Counted from the stretch's first letter, positions 27,634-37,242 are shown. The stretch is 64,000 nucleotides of DNA from DASVTR01 sp033855775 (GCA_033855775.1 JAWVFT010000116.1:3294-67293), one strand, 5' to 3'. Numbers and translations: made by a program. Notes: generated by a model from the letters alone, not told the origin.

Positions 27634-29955
27634 ATGCTTTACCAGCGCTTTGTCAAACGCCACTCCCGAAAGCTCATCGCCACAGCGCTCTTCGGCTTGA
27701 TGAGCCTCATGATACTGGCAGGATTTCCCGCAGCGGCTGTCAACACTTCAGGCAAACAACCGCTCAAGAGCAGCACAGCATCGCAGGAGTCAAACTCGCT
27801 GTTGCTCGCCACGCCCTACCGCCAGACCAACCTCGTCTCCGACCTGCCCGGCGTCGCGCGCATCATAGACCCGCTGCTCATCAACCCCTGGGGCATCTCG
27901 ATGACGGCGACGAGTCCCTTCTGGGTTGCCAATCAAGCCACTGGAACCGCCACGCTCTACGCGGGTGACGTGGCGGGCAGTCTCTTTACGAAAAACAGTC
28001 TGGTCGTCACCATTCCCGGCAGCGCCCCGACCGGAACGGTCGCCAACGGGACAGCCGATTTCGTCGTCACCAACGGCTCGGCCAGCGGAGCCGCGCGTTT
28101 CATCTTCGCTTCGCTGTCGGGCAACATCACGGGCTGGAATCCGAACGTCCCGGCGGCAGGCTCGACGCAGGCGCAAATCGCCGCCAGTCATCCCGGCCAC
28201 GTCTACACGGGCCTTGCTCTTGCCAACAACGGCTCTGGAAACTTTCTCTATGCGGCGGATTTCGCCAACGGAGCGATTGACGTTTACGACAAGAACTACG
28301 CGCTTCAGCCCACCGCTTCGTTTCCCTTTGCAGACCCGACCATCCCGACGACTCCCGGCAACACATATCACCCGCATAACGTTCAAGCCATCGGTGGCTC
28401 GCTCTACGTCACCTACGCCAAGGTCGGGACGGACGGGCATGCTGAAAACGGGATGGGCAACGGCTTCGTCCGCAGGTTCAACGCCAACGGCGTGCGCGAC
28501 CTGACGTTCGGCATTAACAACGGGCCGCTCGATGCCCCCTGGGGCGTCACGATAGCTCCGGCTTCCTTCGGCTCGTTCGGCAATGCCTTGCTCGTCGGCA
28601 ATTTCTCCGACGAAGGCCACGTCAATGCTTTCAACGCTCTGACCGGAGCCTTCCTCGGCACGCTCAACGACGAGAGCGGCAACCCGATTTCGATTGACGA
28701 GTTGTGGGCCCTCACCTTCGGCAACGGCGGCAGCGGCGGCGACTCTTCGACGCTCTACTTCTCAGCCGGGATTGGCGAAGAAGGCCACGGCCTCTTCGGC
28801 TCGCTCAATGTCGTCAACACGCCTTCGCCCTCGCTCGTGCAGTTCAGCAGCAGCAGCTACCTCGTCAACGAAGGCACCGGCAGCATCTCCATCACGGTGA
28901 CGCGCACCGGCGACGCTTCAGGCGCGGCCACCGTCAACTATGCGACCTTCGACGAATTTAAATCCGGTCATGCCAATCAGAAATCGGACTACCAGATTGC
29001 CGTCGGGACGCTCCGATTCAATCCCGGCGAAACCAGCAAGACCTTCAAGATTCTGCTCGAAGACGACTTTTATCAGGAGGGCGACGAAGAGGTTAATCTG
29101 ATTCTGAGCAACCCGACGGGAGCGGGCCTCGGCTCGCCGAGCGTGGCCGACCTGACCATCGCCGAGAACGACACGGGGCCGTCGCCCACCAATCCGATTG
29201 ACGACGCGCAGTTCTTCGTGCGCCAGCAATATCTGGACTTTCTCAATCGCGAGCCGGACGCCGGAGGTCTGGCTTACTGGACGGGCCAGATTACCGCTTG
29301 CGGAGCGAACACGGCCTGCGTCAATCGCCGTCGCCGTGAAGTCTCAGCGGCCTTCTTCGTCGAGCAGGAGTTTCAACAGACCGGCTTCTTCGTCGAGCGT
29401 TTCTTCAAAGCCGCTCTGGGAACGCGCATCAGCTATGAAGAGTTTGTTCTCGGTCGCAGCAAAGTGCAGGCCGGCCCCAACGCGGAAAACGGCAAGGAAG
29501 CCTTCGCCGAAGACTTCGTGCAGCGCAGCGACTTCATTCAAAAGTACGGGCCGACCGCCTCGAACGTCTGCCCGACCTTCGTTGACGCGCTCATCAACAA
29601 CGTCCAGACGGGCTCCGGCGTCAACATGACGCCGCGCCGCAACGACCTGATTAACGAGTGCAACATCTACGTCAACGCCGGGCCGATTCAGCGCGCCAAG
29701 GTCATTCGCAAGCTGGTTGAATACCCGGAGTTTATCAACGCGGAGTTTAACCAATCCTTCGTGCTGGCCGAATACTTCGGCTATCTCAAGCGGACGCCCG
29801 ACGTGGCAGGGTTCAATTTCTGGCTCAATCAATTGAACAGCATGAACCCGCCGAACTACATCGCCATGGTCTGCGCGTTCATCAACTCGCCGGAGTACCA
29901 GCAACGCTTCTACAGCGTTATCACGCACACGGATGCAGAGTGCGGCGTGCCGTAA
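27634..29955 (+). CDS. Secreted TIGR03118-type propeller protein with Calx-beta and DUF4214 domains
   Basis: 773 residues. A signal peptide (KLIATALFGLMSLMILAGFPAAAV) is followed by a TIGR03118-like region (about 60-400; LLINPWGISMTATSPFWVANQATG, DAPWGVTIAPASFGSFGNALLVGNFSDEG), a Calx-beta domain (about 405-505; VQFSSSSYLVNEGTGSISITVTRTGDASG, calcium-binding) and a DUF4214 region (about 515-770; QYLDFLNREPDAGGLAYWTGQI, repeated once as YFGYLKRTPDVAGFNFWLNQL). DUF4214 domains are found in large exported proteins of soil bacteria. Probably an extracellular binding protein. ATG 27634 is preceded by GAGGAG at good spacing. Followed by a strong terminator. Confidence 0.9.
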   Translation: MLYQRFVKRHSRKLIATALFGLMSLMILAGFPAAAVNTSGKQPLKSSTASQESNSLLLATPYRQTNLVSDLPGVARIIDPLLINPWGISMTATSPFWVANQATGTATLYAGDVAGSLFTKNSLVVTIPGSAPTGTVANGTADFVVTNGSASGAARFIFASLSGNITGWNPNVPAAGSTQAQIAASHPGHVYTGLALANNGSGNFLYAADFANGAIDVYDKNYALQPTASFPFADPTIPTTPGNTYHPHNVQAIGGSLYVTYAKVGTDGHAENGMGNGFVRRFNANGVRDLTFGINNGPLDAPWGVTIAPASFGSFGNALLVGNFSDEGHVNAFNALTGAFLGTLNDESGNPISIDELWALTFGNGGSGGDSSTLYFSAGIGEEGHGLFGSLNVVNTPSPSLVQFSSSSYLVNEGTGSISITVTRTGDASGAATVNYATFDEFKSGHANQKSDYQIAVGTLRFNPGETSKTFKILLEDDFYQEGDEEVNLILSNPTGAGLGSPSVADLTIAENDTGPSPTNPIDDAQFFVRQQYLDFLNREPDAGGLAYWTGQITACGANTACVNRRRREVSAAFFVEQEFQQTGFFVERFFKAALGTRISYEEFVLGRSKVQAGPNAENGKEAFAEDFVQRSDFIQKYGPTASNVCPTFVDALINNVQTGSGVNMTPRRNDLINECNIYVNAGPIQRAKVIRKLVEYPEFINAEFNQSFVLAEYFGYLKRTPDVAGFNFWLNQLNSMNPPNYIAMVCAFINSPEYQQRFYSVITHTDAECGVP

Positions 29956-29983
29956 AAGATCGCGCTCAAACTGAGCAACAAAG

Positions 29984-30022
29984 AATGCGGATTGAAAGAC
30001 AGCTTGTCTTTCAATCCGCATT
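29984..30022 (+). terminator. Strong hairpin terminator, probably working both ways
   Basis: 18-bp perfect stem (29984-30001 with 30005-30022) and a 3-nt loop, 28 nt after the stop at 29955, then TCTCATTC. It lies between convergent genes and would stop transcription from either side. Confidence 0.85.
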
Positions 30023-30046
30023 TCTCATTCTGCGCCAGCCATGCGC

Positions 30047-30577
30047 TCAGTCCGGCTCCTGCGCGGCGGCGCGCTCCAAGCGGGAGAGAAAATTTTCCAC
30101 CTCTGCGCGCGAGCGCAACCGGATGACCTGTTTGTTTTCCGAATGCGCCTTGAGCCGTTCCAACACTTCCGGCCTCACCCTTGCGGGATAATCCCAAATC
30201 CAGCGCGTGAACTCCAGATTGAATTTCTCAGGACAATCACCGGCCATGTCCGGCCTGCTCCGCTTCCAGTAGCGCAGCAACCGCTTCATCACGCGCCACA
30301 GGCAAACAGAGCGCGGCAGGTCTAAGAAGATGGCCGTGTCGCAGGCCCGCAGCCTCGTCTCAAGCGTGCCTCCATAGTTGCCGTCCATAACCCAGGCCGC
30401 GCGCTTAACCAACTCTTCGACGGTCTTCACCCATTCGGCTTTCGGCGTCTCTATCCAGCCCGGCTGCCAGTAGAGAGAATCCAGATGTATAACTTCCGTC
30501 TTGAGGCTCGCGCCCAAACGTTTCGCAAACGTGGACTTGCCAGCCCCGCCTGAACCGATGACTAAAACCTTCTTCAT
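30047..30577 (-). CDS. P-loop small-molecule kinase, FlaR/topology-modulation type
   Basis: 176 residues. Walker A is GSGGAGKST at 8-16; HLDSLYWQPGW, WVMDGNYGGTLETRL, FLDLPRSVCLWRVMKRLL and RPDMAGDCPE mark the FlaR/adenylate-kinase-like group once called DNA topology modulation protein. It probably phosphorylates a small molecule, but the substrate is unknown and the topology name comes from a Lactococcus phenotype. It follows the NuiA-like gene after 42-43 nt on the same strand, so they are likely co-transcribed. Confidence 0.88.
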   Translation of the reverse strand: MKKVLVIGSGGAGKSTFAKRLGASLKTEVIHLDSLYWQPGWIETPKAEWVKTVEELVKRAAWVMDGNYGGTLETRLRACDTAIFLDLPRSVCLWRVMKRLLRYWKRSRPDMAGDCPEKFNLEFTRWIWDYPARVRPEVLERLKAHSENKQVIRLRSRAEVENFLSRLERAAAQEPD

Positions 30578-30619
30578 CTCGCGTTGCTTGCCGAAATCAA
30601 AGCCCTGCGGCGTGTCTGC

Positions 30620-31156
30620 TTATGTCTCGATGGCGGTCGTCACCAGCCCCGCGATGTTGCCTTGCTCGTCGAGTCCGGCGATGTAGCAGCGTATCTCGAC
30701 TTGGCCGACGCGAAACACCGTGACCTTGCGCAGCCGTTTGAGCGCCGCTAACATGCGCTGCAACTTTTCCCACTCGGCGACAACCTCCGGGTTGCTTGTG
30801 TCCGTGCCGCGACGCTCTGCGATGTCGTCTTCGCCGGGAAAAAAATCTTCGAGCGAGCATTGCTCTACGAGCCGCTCGGTCTGTGCGCCGAGTTCGTCAA
30901 GCAACTGCCGCGAGAGACCGAAGCGCTTCAAAAATCCTTCCGGCGTCAAATCATCTTCGCCCTCCGCGGGCAGCGAGAAGAACTTGTAAGGGTAATCCGA
31001 CTCGCTCATGTAAGAGAGTCCGGCGGCGGCCTGTTCCAACTCTTCGCGCAAAGATAGTTGAGACTTCGACTCGCTTTCGCGCGAGCCGCACGCGCCCGCC
31101 CGCTCGTCATCCGCCGCGCTCGCTGCCGTCTGCTCAAAATCGCTTCCCTCAATCAT
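30620..31156 (-). CDS. Nuclease A inhibitor (NuiA) family protein
   Basis: 178 residues from ATG 31156 (AAGGA about 11 nt before; a TTG three codons earlier is less likely). The part LEQAAAGLSYMSESDYPYKFFSLPAEG and the following FLKRFG, and the C-terminal VTVFRVGQVEIRCYIAGLDEQGNIAGL, match the NuiA family, which in Anabaena binds and blocks the sugar-non-specific nuclease NucA. No NucA-like gene is in the window, so its partner is unknown; many homologues occur alone. The N-terminal 40 residues are low complexity and Glu/Ser-rich. Confidence 0.85.
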   Translation of the reverse strand: MIEGSDFEQTAASAADDERAGACGSRESESKSQLSLREELEQAAAGLSYMSESDYPYKFFSLPAEGEDDLTPEGFLKRFGLSRQLLDELGAQTERLVEQCSLEDFFPGEDDIAERRGTDTSNPEVVAEWEKLQRMLAALKRLRKVTVFRVGQVEIRCYIAGLDEQGNIAGLVTTAIET

Positions 31157-31372
31157 GATGGTCAATCCTTTACGTCAGAACATTCTTGCGCCAACTCGTT
31201 GACGCGCCGCGCCCGTAGTTGACTATGAGCCTTTTTCAAATTATAGCTTAACCACAGAGGAAGCGTTGAAGGATGCGCGATGAAGAGCAAGGCTTTCATC
31301 AGTCGTTGCGGCGTTTCCTCCCGCGCGCTTCGTCTCCTCTATGATTAGTGATGAAATAAATTTCAGGCAAGG

Positions 31373-32692
31373 ATGATAATGATGAAAGCAATCTACACAG
31401 CCATCGTTTGTTTGCTCTTGACGACCGTTTGCGCGAGCGCGCAGGTTAAGCCGCCGCGCGAATCGGCGGTCGAACGCCTGCTGCGCTACGTGAAGATTGA
31501 CACGCAATCGGCGGAAGACCAGACGACCGTGCCGAGCACGAAGAAGCAGTTTGAGTTGGCGAACCTGCTGATTAAGGAATTGAACGAACTCGGAGCGCAG
31601 GACGTTCGCGGCAGTGAGTATGCGATTGTCTACGCGACCATTCCCGGCAATCTGCCAGACAACTCGAAAGTCCCCGTCGTCGGCTTCATCGCCCACATGG
31701 ACACGTCCGATGCCGTCTCCGGCACAGGCGTCAATCCCATCATTCATAAAAATTATCAGGGCGGCGACATCACTCTGCCCAACGACCGGACGCAGGTCAT
31801 CACCGCCAAAGATAATCCTTACCTCAAGCAGTTAATCGGCGACGACATCATCACCGCCGACGGCACGACTCTGCTCGGCTCTGACGACAAGGCGGGCATC
31901 GCCGAAATCATGACGATGATTGACACGCTGCGCGAGAACCCGAACATCAAGCACGGCACAATCGCCGTCGCCTTCACGCCGGACGAAGAGGTCGGCGGCG
32001 GCATAGACAAGTTTGACGTGAAAGTCTTCGGCGCGCAGTTCGCTTACACTGTGGACGGCGAAGAGTTGGGCGAGATTAGCGAAGAGACCTGGAGCGCGCG
32101 CACGGCGACCGTCAGCTTCAAAGGCAAGAGCACGCACCCCGGCACGGCCAAAGGCATCATGATTAACGCGGCCTACGCCGTCGCCAACTATCTCTCGCGC
32201 TTTCCCAAAGAGATGCTGCCCGAAACGACCGAAGGGCGCGTCGGCTTCGTCCATCCATACGACGGCAGGATTGACGTTGAGGAATCAACGCTCAAGATTC
32301 TGCTCCGCGACTTTGACATGAGCGGCCTCGACGCCAAGGAAGCCCTGCTCAAAGAGATGGTCAAGCAGACGCAGGCGGAATTTCCCGCCGTCAAAATCAG
32401 CATCGAGGTCAAAGAGAATTACAAGAACATGAAAGAGGTCTTGAAGAACTATCCGCAACTAACGGAGAACGCGATGGAGGCGACGCGCCGCGCCGGACTC
32501 TCTCCCAAAATCCGTCCCATTCGCGGCGGCACAGACGGCTCCAACCTCACCTTTCGCGGCCTGCCCACGCCCAACCTCTTCACAGGCGGCATGAACTTCC
32601 ACGGCAAGCTCGAATACAACTCCCGTCGCGGACTCGAAAAATCAACCGAGACGCTCATCAACCTCGTCCAGATTTTCGCCGGGAAAAAATAA
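31373..32692 (+). CDS. Peptidase T (tripeptide aminopeptidase), exported form
   Basis: 439 residues, M20 metallopeptidase family. Zinc-site residues: His-Asp in FIAHMDTSDA, Asp in GSDDKAGIAEI, Glu-Glu in FTPDEEVGGG, Asp in VDGEELGE, His in GMNFHGKLEY. It cleaves the N-terminal residue of tripeptides. Unlike the usual cytosolic PepT it starts with what looks like a signal peptide (MKAIYTAIVCLLLTTVCASAQ), so it probably acts in the periplasm. The start could be 31373 or the ATG nine bases later (AAGG upstream). Divergent from the NuiA gene and followed by a heptamer array. Confidence 0.92.
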   Translation: MIMMKAIYTAIVCLLLTTVCASAQVKPPRESAVERLLRYVKIDTQSAEDQTTVPSTKKQFELANLLIKELNELGAQDVRGSEYAIVYATIPGNLPDNSKVPVVGFIAHMDTSDAVSGTGVNPIIHKNYQGGDITLPNDRTQVITAKDNPYLKQLIGDDIITADGTTLLGSDDKAGIAEIMTMIDTLRENPNIKHGTIAVAFTPDEEVGGGIDKFDVKVFGAQFAYTVDGEELGEISEETWSARTATVSFKGKSTHPGTAKGIMINAAYAVANYLSRFPKEMLPETTEGRVGFVHPYDGRIDVEESTLKILLRDFDMSGLDAKEALLKEMVKQTQAEFPAVKISIEVKENYKNMKEVLKNYPQLTENAMEATRRAGLSPKIRPIRGGTDGSNLTFRGLPTPNLFTGGMNFHGKLEYNSRRGLEKSTETLINLVQIFAGKK

Positions 32693-32696
32693 AGCA

Positions 32697-32784
32697 AGTC
32701 CAAAGTCCAAGGTCCAAAGTCCAAGGTCAAGAATCATCATCTTGACCTTGGACTTCGTTCTGTAGACTTTGGACTTTGGACTTA
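32697..32784. repeat. Heptamer inverted array R3 (TCCAAAG type)
   Basis: Left arm of TCCAAAG/TCCAAGG units (32697-32731) and right arm of the complementary CTTTGGA/CCTTGGA units (32741-32784), between the convergent PepT and MOSC genes. Same 7-bp period as the TGA arrays but a different unit, without TGA. Confidence 0.85.
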
Positions 32785-32785
32785 G

Positions 32786-33268
32786 TTATAAAACCCGAAC
32801 GGCTTGGCCTTCGACGAGGCGACCGGCTTGGAGGACGCGGGCGTAGAGGCGCGACCAGCCGGGATGTAGTTTCTGGGAGATGCGATTGAATGAGCCGTCC
32901 GTGAAGGAGGCGGCGATGGTCTTGCAGGGCGACGTGTAGGAGCTAATCTCGATTACCACTTCGTCGCCGAGGGCGAGGCGCGCGCCGGGTTCGAGCGCGA
33001 GCCAGTCGAGGCCCGCGACGGTGACGTTTTCGCCGATTGTGCCGGGAGCAATCGGGTGGCCTTCGGCTTGAAGACGGCGAATTAATTCGACCGCATAAAG
33101 ACAGAGAGCGCGCTCCGGCCCGCCGTGTATAAAAGGCTTCGCCTGACGGTCGCCCGCCAGCCCCGTCCGCGTCAGCAGCGCTTCATCGACGGCAAGCTTC
33201 GGGACGCCGCCCTTAGAACAGTTAAGCTGAAAGATGTAGGCTTCGTCCATCGTCTCAGGTTTCTTCAT
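32786..33268 (-). CDS. MOSC-domain protein
   Basis: 160 residues from ATG 33268; a TTG four codons upstream and an ATG at 33250 are alternatives. It is a MOSC domain (SKGGVPKLAVDEALLTRTGLAGDRQ near the start, ERALCLYAVELIRRLQAEGHPI, GTIGENVTVAGLDW, and Cys in SYTSPCKTIAASF as in the C-terminal domain of MoCo sulphurase). Such YiiM/MOSC proteins use the conserved Cys to bind the cofactor and carry out N-hydroxy-compound reduction or sulphur transfer. The stop codon touches the end of array R3. Confidence 0.88.
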   Translation of the reverse strand: MKKPETMDEAYIFQLNCSKGGVPKLAVDEALLTRTGLAGDRQAKPFIHGGPERALCLYAVELIRRLQAEGHPIAPGTIGENVTVAGLDWLALEPGARLALGDEVVIEISSYTSPCKTIAASFTDGSFNRISQKLHPGWSRLYARVLQAGRLVEGQAVRVL

Positions 33269-33308
33269 TCTTAGACTCAAAGCGGCTGCTCGTTCATCGG
33301 CTCGCCCG

Positions 33309-35726
33309 TCATTTAACGACTTCGAAATCTATGGCCTGCGTCGCCGTCCGCTTTTCGCCTCCGGCCAAAGTGTCCGTGACGACGACTTGCAGGACGTATT
33401 CGCCGGGCGTCATCTCCGCGCCGAGCATCAGGCGTCCGCCCGTGGCGATAGCCGTTCCCTCATCATTCTCGTCAATCACGTCAACGGCCTTCGGCTCTCC
33501 GGCCCAGACTCTTTGCCCGTCGCGAAAGAGCATCGTTTGCGTTTGCAGCGAAGGGCTATCGGTCGCGCCTTCGTGTTGCGCGTTGAAGATGGTGTAGCGA
33601 TATTCGAGGGCCAGCCCGCGTCTGAGGCGTCGGGCCTCCGGCCCCGGCTGGACGATGACCGAATCGGTCGTCGCTTCGGCGTCGCTAATCTTCGGCGGCC
33701 CCGACAGCAGGCCCGCCGTCGTGTCCACCTTGAGGCTCGCGCTCCCGGCCACGGCAGGATCAACGCCGCGCGCGAAGATGCCTGAGAGAGCCAGCTTCGC
33801 GCTCGTCAAATCCGGCGCTTCGATTAACTGTTGCGCAGAGCCAGTCCGCTCCGAAGCCGCGTCGCGCACGGCCACGCGCAACTGGTAAGAGCCAGCTTTT
33901 TTAACCGGCACATCAAACGCGTAGACGAGGCCGTTGCGGAGCAAGCGTTGCTGCGTCGCGCCCTTGACTTGAATCGCCTCGTGGCGCGCGACCTGCTCGA
34001 TGACGCCGCCCCGTTCGTCAAACGTCATCGCCAGCACATCCATCAAGGCCGTCTGCCAGCCTTCCGCGTCCGGCTTGAACGTCAGGCTGTTGGCGTCAAC
34101 GTGCAGCAGCGTGCGCAGGAAAGAGCCGCCCGGCGCTTCGTTGACGAAGAGCGTGGTCAGCCGCAAGTTGACGCCGCCCGATTGAAACGGCGCATTGATG
34201 GCCGCCATCAACTGTTCGTCGCGCGTGCGCGGAATTGTCGAAGCAGCGGCGGCGGCGCGCGGCTCGTCGCCGCCGTTCGAAAAGAAACCTTTGCGCGAAC
34301 GCACGCTTAAGCCCGGTCGTTTGACGTTGATTCTGATTTTATGAAAACGGCTGCGCCCGCCCGCGTTCTTCTCGAACGTTCCTTCGGCGGGACGATAGCC
34401 GAGCAGGTAATAGCCAGCCGTGTCGTCGAGCACGCGTTGAAGACCGCTGTTGAGGTCTGTCGTGTTGTGAATGAGAAAGCCGCCCGTCTGCCGCGCGACG
34501 TACTCAAGACTGACCTGCGTTTGCCGCACCTTCAGGCTGCGATTGCTCATCAAGTTGTCGAGCGAGCCGGGCGAGTTTCCGGTTCCGAGAGCCTGCTTGC
34601 CGGTCGTGTCAGCCGCGAGGTTGTAGACGAGCAGCCCGCGCGGGTCGAGCGTGTAGATGACGGCCGAGACTTGATTGGCGAGGTCAAGCAGCTTGGCGAG
34701 TTGTTCCTGCGTGTTGACCGTGCGCTGGCGGCCATCGCTCAAGGCTATGTTTCTCAGTTCCATCTCTTCCAACTGCTGCTCGACGGCCTTGGCTGACGAG
34801 CCCGCGTCTTTCGCTTCGACGCCGCCCCCGCCCGGAGTCCGCAGCATACGCTCGTACTGCTCCAACTCGTTGCCCTTCAATCCGGGAAAGATGGTGAAGT
34901 TGTCGCTGAAGAGGACGACGGATTTGCGTCCCGGCAGTTGCTTCAATCCGCCGAGAATGAAGCTCAGGGCTTTGATGGAATCTTCGAGCGGCGCGCCGGG
35001 GCCGATGCCGTTGCCGGGAGACGGAATGCTCGGCGGGCTGCTGTTGGCGACGGGCAGATTCGGGCCTGACCTGGAGAGGTCGTTGTTCGAGCCCGTGCCG
35101 TAGCTGAAGGTGTCCTGCCCGGAACGCGCCAGCGGATTCCAGCGCACTTGCTCGACGGCCGCAAGGAGCGTTTTTTTGTCCGCGGTCAATTGCTGCGCCG
35201 CGCTGCTGCCGCCGCTGGTGTTGACGACCGCCGCGAGGTCGTTCGGGCGCAGTTGATCTTCGACAAATTTCTTCAAGGCGCGGCGGGTCGCAATCGCGCT
35301 CTCGGAGGTCAAGCCCAAATCGTCCACGACGAGCAGGATTGTCCTGTGCGTGTCCGTCGGCCTGACGCGCGCAGGGCGCACGCTCGCGTCCCGATTGCTC
35401 GCAGCCGCAGCAGCAGCGGAAGACGACTTCGGCGCGCTACCGCTGTTGGCTGTGTCCGTGGAGACGTAAGAGAAGTTGGTGATGGCTTGCGGGCGTTCGT
35501 CTTCGAGTATCTCAAATTCTTCGGGCCGCAGGTCTGTTACCTGCTTGCCGCTCTTGTCCATCACGACCGCATCCACCTGCACCAGATTCGTCGTAATCCG
35601 CACCACTTCATCGTCGTCCTGCTGCTGCGGCGCGGTGGCGGCGGCGGGCGCGTTCGTTTGCCCGAAGAGCGGCGCGGCGCACAACGAGAGAATCAGAGAC
35701 AGCGCGATGAGAGATTCTTTCTTCAA
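33309..35726 (-). CDS. Secreted VWFA-related protein, acidobacterial TIGR03436 type
   Basis: 805 residues with a signal peptide (MKKESLIALSLILSLCAAPLFGQT). The part from VVRITTNLVQVDAVVMDKSGKQVTDLRPEEFEILED to the VWA-like domain (TILLVVDDLGLTSESAIATRRALKKFVEDQL; GRKSVVLFSDN) matches the acidobacterial VWFA-related family. The MIDAS site is not canonical (DDLGLTS in place of DxSxS). The C-terminal third is beta-rich (about 540-800). Probably exported; VWA domains mediate binding, partner unknown. Divergent from the gene at 35949. Confidence 0.9.
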   Translation of the reverse strand: MKKESLIALSLILSLCAAPLFGQTNAPAAATAPQQQDDDEVVRITTNLVQVDAVVMDKSGKQVTDLRPEEFEILEDERPQAITNFSYVSTDTANSGSAPKSSSAAAAAASNRDASVRPARVRPTDTHRTILLVVDDLGLTSESAIATRRALKKFVEDQLRPNDLAAVVNTSGGSSAAQQLTADKKTLLAAVEQVRWNPLARSGQDTFSYGTGSNNDLSRSGPNLPVANSSPPSIPSPGNGIGPGAPLEDSIKALSFILGGLKQLPGRKSVVLFSDNFTIFPGLKGNELEQYERMLRTPGGGGVEAKDAGSSAKAVEQQLEEMELRNIALSDGRQRTVNTQEQLAKLLDLANQVSAVIYTLDPRGLLVYNLAADTTGKQALGTGNSPGSLDNLMSNRSLKVRQTQVSLEYVARQTGGFLIHNTTDLNSGLQRVLDDTAGYYLLGYRPAEGTFEKNAGGRSRFHKIRINVKRPGLSVRSRKGFFSNGGDEPRAAAAASTIPRTRDEQLMAAINAPFQSGGVNLRLTTLFVNEAPGGSFLRTLLHVDANSLTFKPDAEGWQTALMDVLAMTFDERGGVIEQVARHEAIQVKGATQQRLLRNGLVYAFDVPVKKAGSYQLRVAVRDAASERTGSAQQLIEAPDLTSAKLALSGIFARGVDPAVAGSASLKVDTTAGLLSGPPKISDAEATTDSVIVQPGPEARRLRRGLALEYRYTIFNAQHEGATDSPSLQTQTMLFRDGQRVWAGEPKAVDVIDENDEGTAIATGGRLMLGAEMTPGEYVLQVVVTDTLAGGEKRTATQAIDFEVVK

Positions 35727-35948
35727 CTTAATTACCCTCTGCTTTCAAACTGCCGGAGACTGTCCGTTGTCGAGAGACGAGCAAACATTGTACACTGAAT
35801 CGCGGCTCGAATAAGATTGCTTCGCTCTCTTTCGGGCCGTGAGGCCAGCCGAAGCAAGAGCGCTTGCGCCGTGGCTTTGCCGGCCACACGTCAACCGAAT
35901 TTTCGACGCGCAGCTTTCATCCAAATTAGTCCGCTCAAGATTCCCGCG

Positions 35949-36950
35949 ATGAACTTCCGCCGATGCCTGCTCAACACCTTGTCCGTCGCCGCCGCTCAGG
36001 GCTTCGCGCTCGCGGCCTTCACGCTGTCGCTGCTGTTGCTCCTGCCGCTCGCATCTTACGCGCAGGAGACAGCCGCGCGTCCCGCTCCCAAACCCGTCGC
36101 GCCGCCACTTGAGAGCCTGCTTAATCAAGCCGCCGAACGCACGCTTGAGTATACGAACGTCTTCAAGGATTTGATGGCCGAGGAACGGCAGACCGTTGAG
36201 CTTTACGACCCGAGCGGCCAACTCATGCGCCAGCGTCGCCTGCTCTCCGATTTCGTCGTCTATCAATCGCAACTGAAGAGCACGCTGATGGTCGAGTATC
36301 GCCATGTGCGCGAAGTTGACGGCGTGACCGTCGCAGATCAGGAGCAGCGCGCCATCAATCTCTTCGAGCGGCTGGTGAAGGTTGATTCGGTCAGCAAGGA
36401 GCTTGACCGCATTGACCGCGAAGGCTCGCGCTACGATTTGAGCTACAGCATCAAGGGCTACACGCTCAATCAGGGCATGGCTCTGCAAAGGGAAGTGCGC
36501 GAGGCTTTCGAGTTCAGGGAAACGGGGCGCGAGACGATAGACGGCCACGAAGTCGTCGTGCTCACCTACAGGCAAATTGCGCAGCACCCGCTGCTGAAGT
36601 TCAATCTCTCGCTGCCGAAAGCGAAGGCGGCACCGCTCTATCGTGGCCGCCTCTGGCTAGACGCCGCGACGGCCCAACTCTGGCGCGAGGAACGCGAAAT
36701 CATTATCCGCCTGCCAAAGTTTATAGACCCGATTCCGGTCATCCGCTTCGAGTTTCAATACGCGCCGAGCAAGTTTAAGATTCTCACGCCGCAGCGCATC
36801 ACGTTCAGCACCGTCGGCAGCATCAAAAAAGTCGAAGGCCACGCGCCGCTGCTCGCGCCCGGTGGCCGCGTTCAATTTGAATATGGGACGTTTGAGATTT
36901 TCGATGTCAGCGTCAAGCCCAACGAACTCACGCCGCAACGCCCGCAGTAG
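35949..36950 (+). CDS. Secreted protein of unknown function
   Basis: 333 residues from ATG 35949, chosen because the product then starts with a signal peptide (MNFRRCLLNTLSVAAAQGFALAAFTLSLLLLLPLASYAQE); the frame is open 132 nt upstream. The mature part (LLNQAAERTLEYTNVFKDLMAEERQTVELYDPSGQ...) resembles an outer-membrane lipoprotein-sorting-like beta barrel found widely in Acidobacteriota, with RGRLWLDAATAQLWREEREI near the end. No catalytic motif is seen. Followed after 37 nt by the convergent anti-sigma gene. Confidence 0.8.
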   Translation: MNFRRCLLNTLSVAAAQGFALAAFTLSLLLLLPLASYAQETAARPAPKPVAPPLESLLNQAAERTLEYTNVFKDLMAEERQTVELYDPSGQLMRQRRLLSDFVVYQSQLKSTLMVEYRHVREVDGVTVADQEQRAINLFERLVKVDSVSKELDRIDREGSRYDLSYSIKGYTLNQGMALQREVREAFEFRETGRETIDGHEVVVLTYRQIAQHPLLKFNLSLPKAKAAPLYRGRLWLDAATAQLWREEREIIIRLPKFIDPIPVIRFEFQYAPSKFKILTPQRITFSTVGSIKKVEGHAPLLAPGGRVQFEYGTFEIFDVSVKPNELTPQRPQ

Positions 36951-36987
36951 ACAGGACTGGCAGGAACGAAAAATTTAAAAGAGAAAA

Positions 36988-37242
36988 CTAATGGATGGTG
37001 GTCTTCGTGATTCGCATCCGCTGCCAGATGATGTTCTCGTCTGGAAAAGCGATGCCGTCTTCTTCAAGAATGACGGGCGCGGAAGTGATGATAATCTGGA
37101 TGTCTTCCAGCACGACCATGCAGGGCGGGCATTCGCCTAGATGTGCGCGGACAAATTCTTTCGCCGATTCGTCGAGCGCGCCTTCGTGATAGTCGCTCAG
37201 CAACTCTAAACTCTTGGCGCAATTTTCGGTAATCTTGGTCAT
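36988..37242 (-). CDS. Small zinc-finger anti-sigma factor (zf-HC2)
   Basis: 84 residues with the zf-HC2 pattern: HEGALDESAKEFVRAHLGECPPC, i.e. His and HxxxCxxC, followed by a short C-terminal part without a membrane helix. Such proteins hold an ECF sigma factor inactive and release it on oxidation or other stress. It lies 35 nt after the ECF sigma gene in the same orientation, so the two make a sigma/anti-sigma pair. Confidence 0.85.
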   Translation of the reverse strand: MTKITENCAKSLELLSDYHEGALDESAKEFVRAHLGECPPCMVVLEDIQIIITSAPVILEEDGIAFPDENIIWQRMRITKTTIH

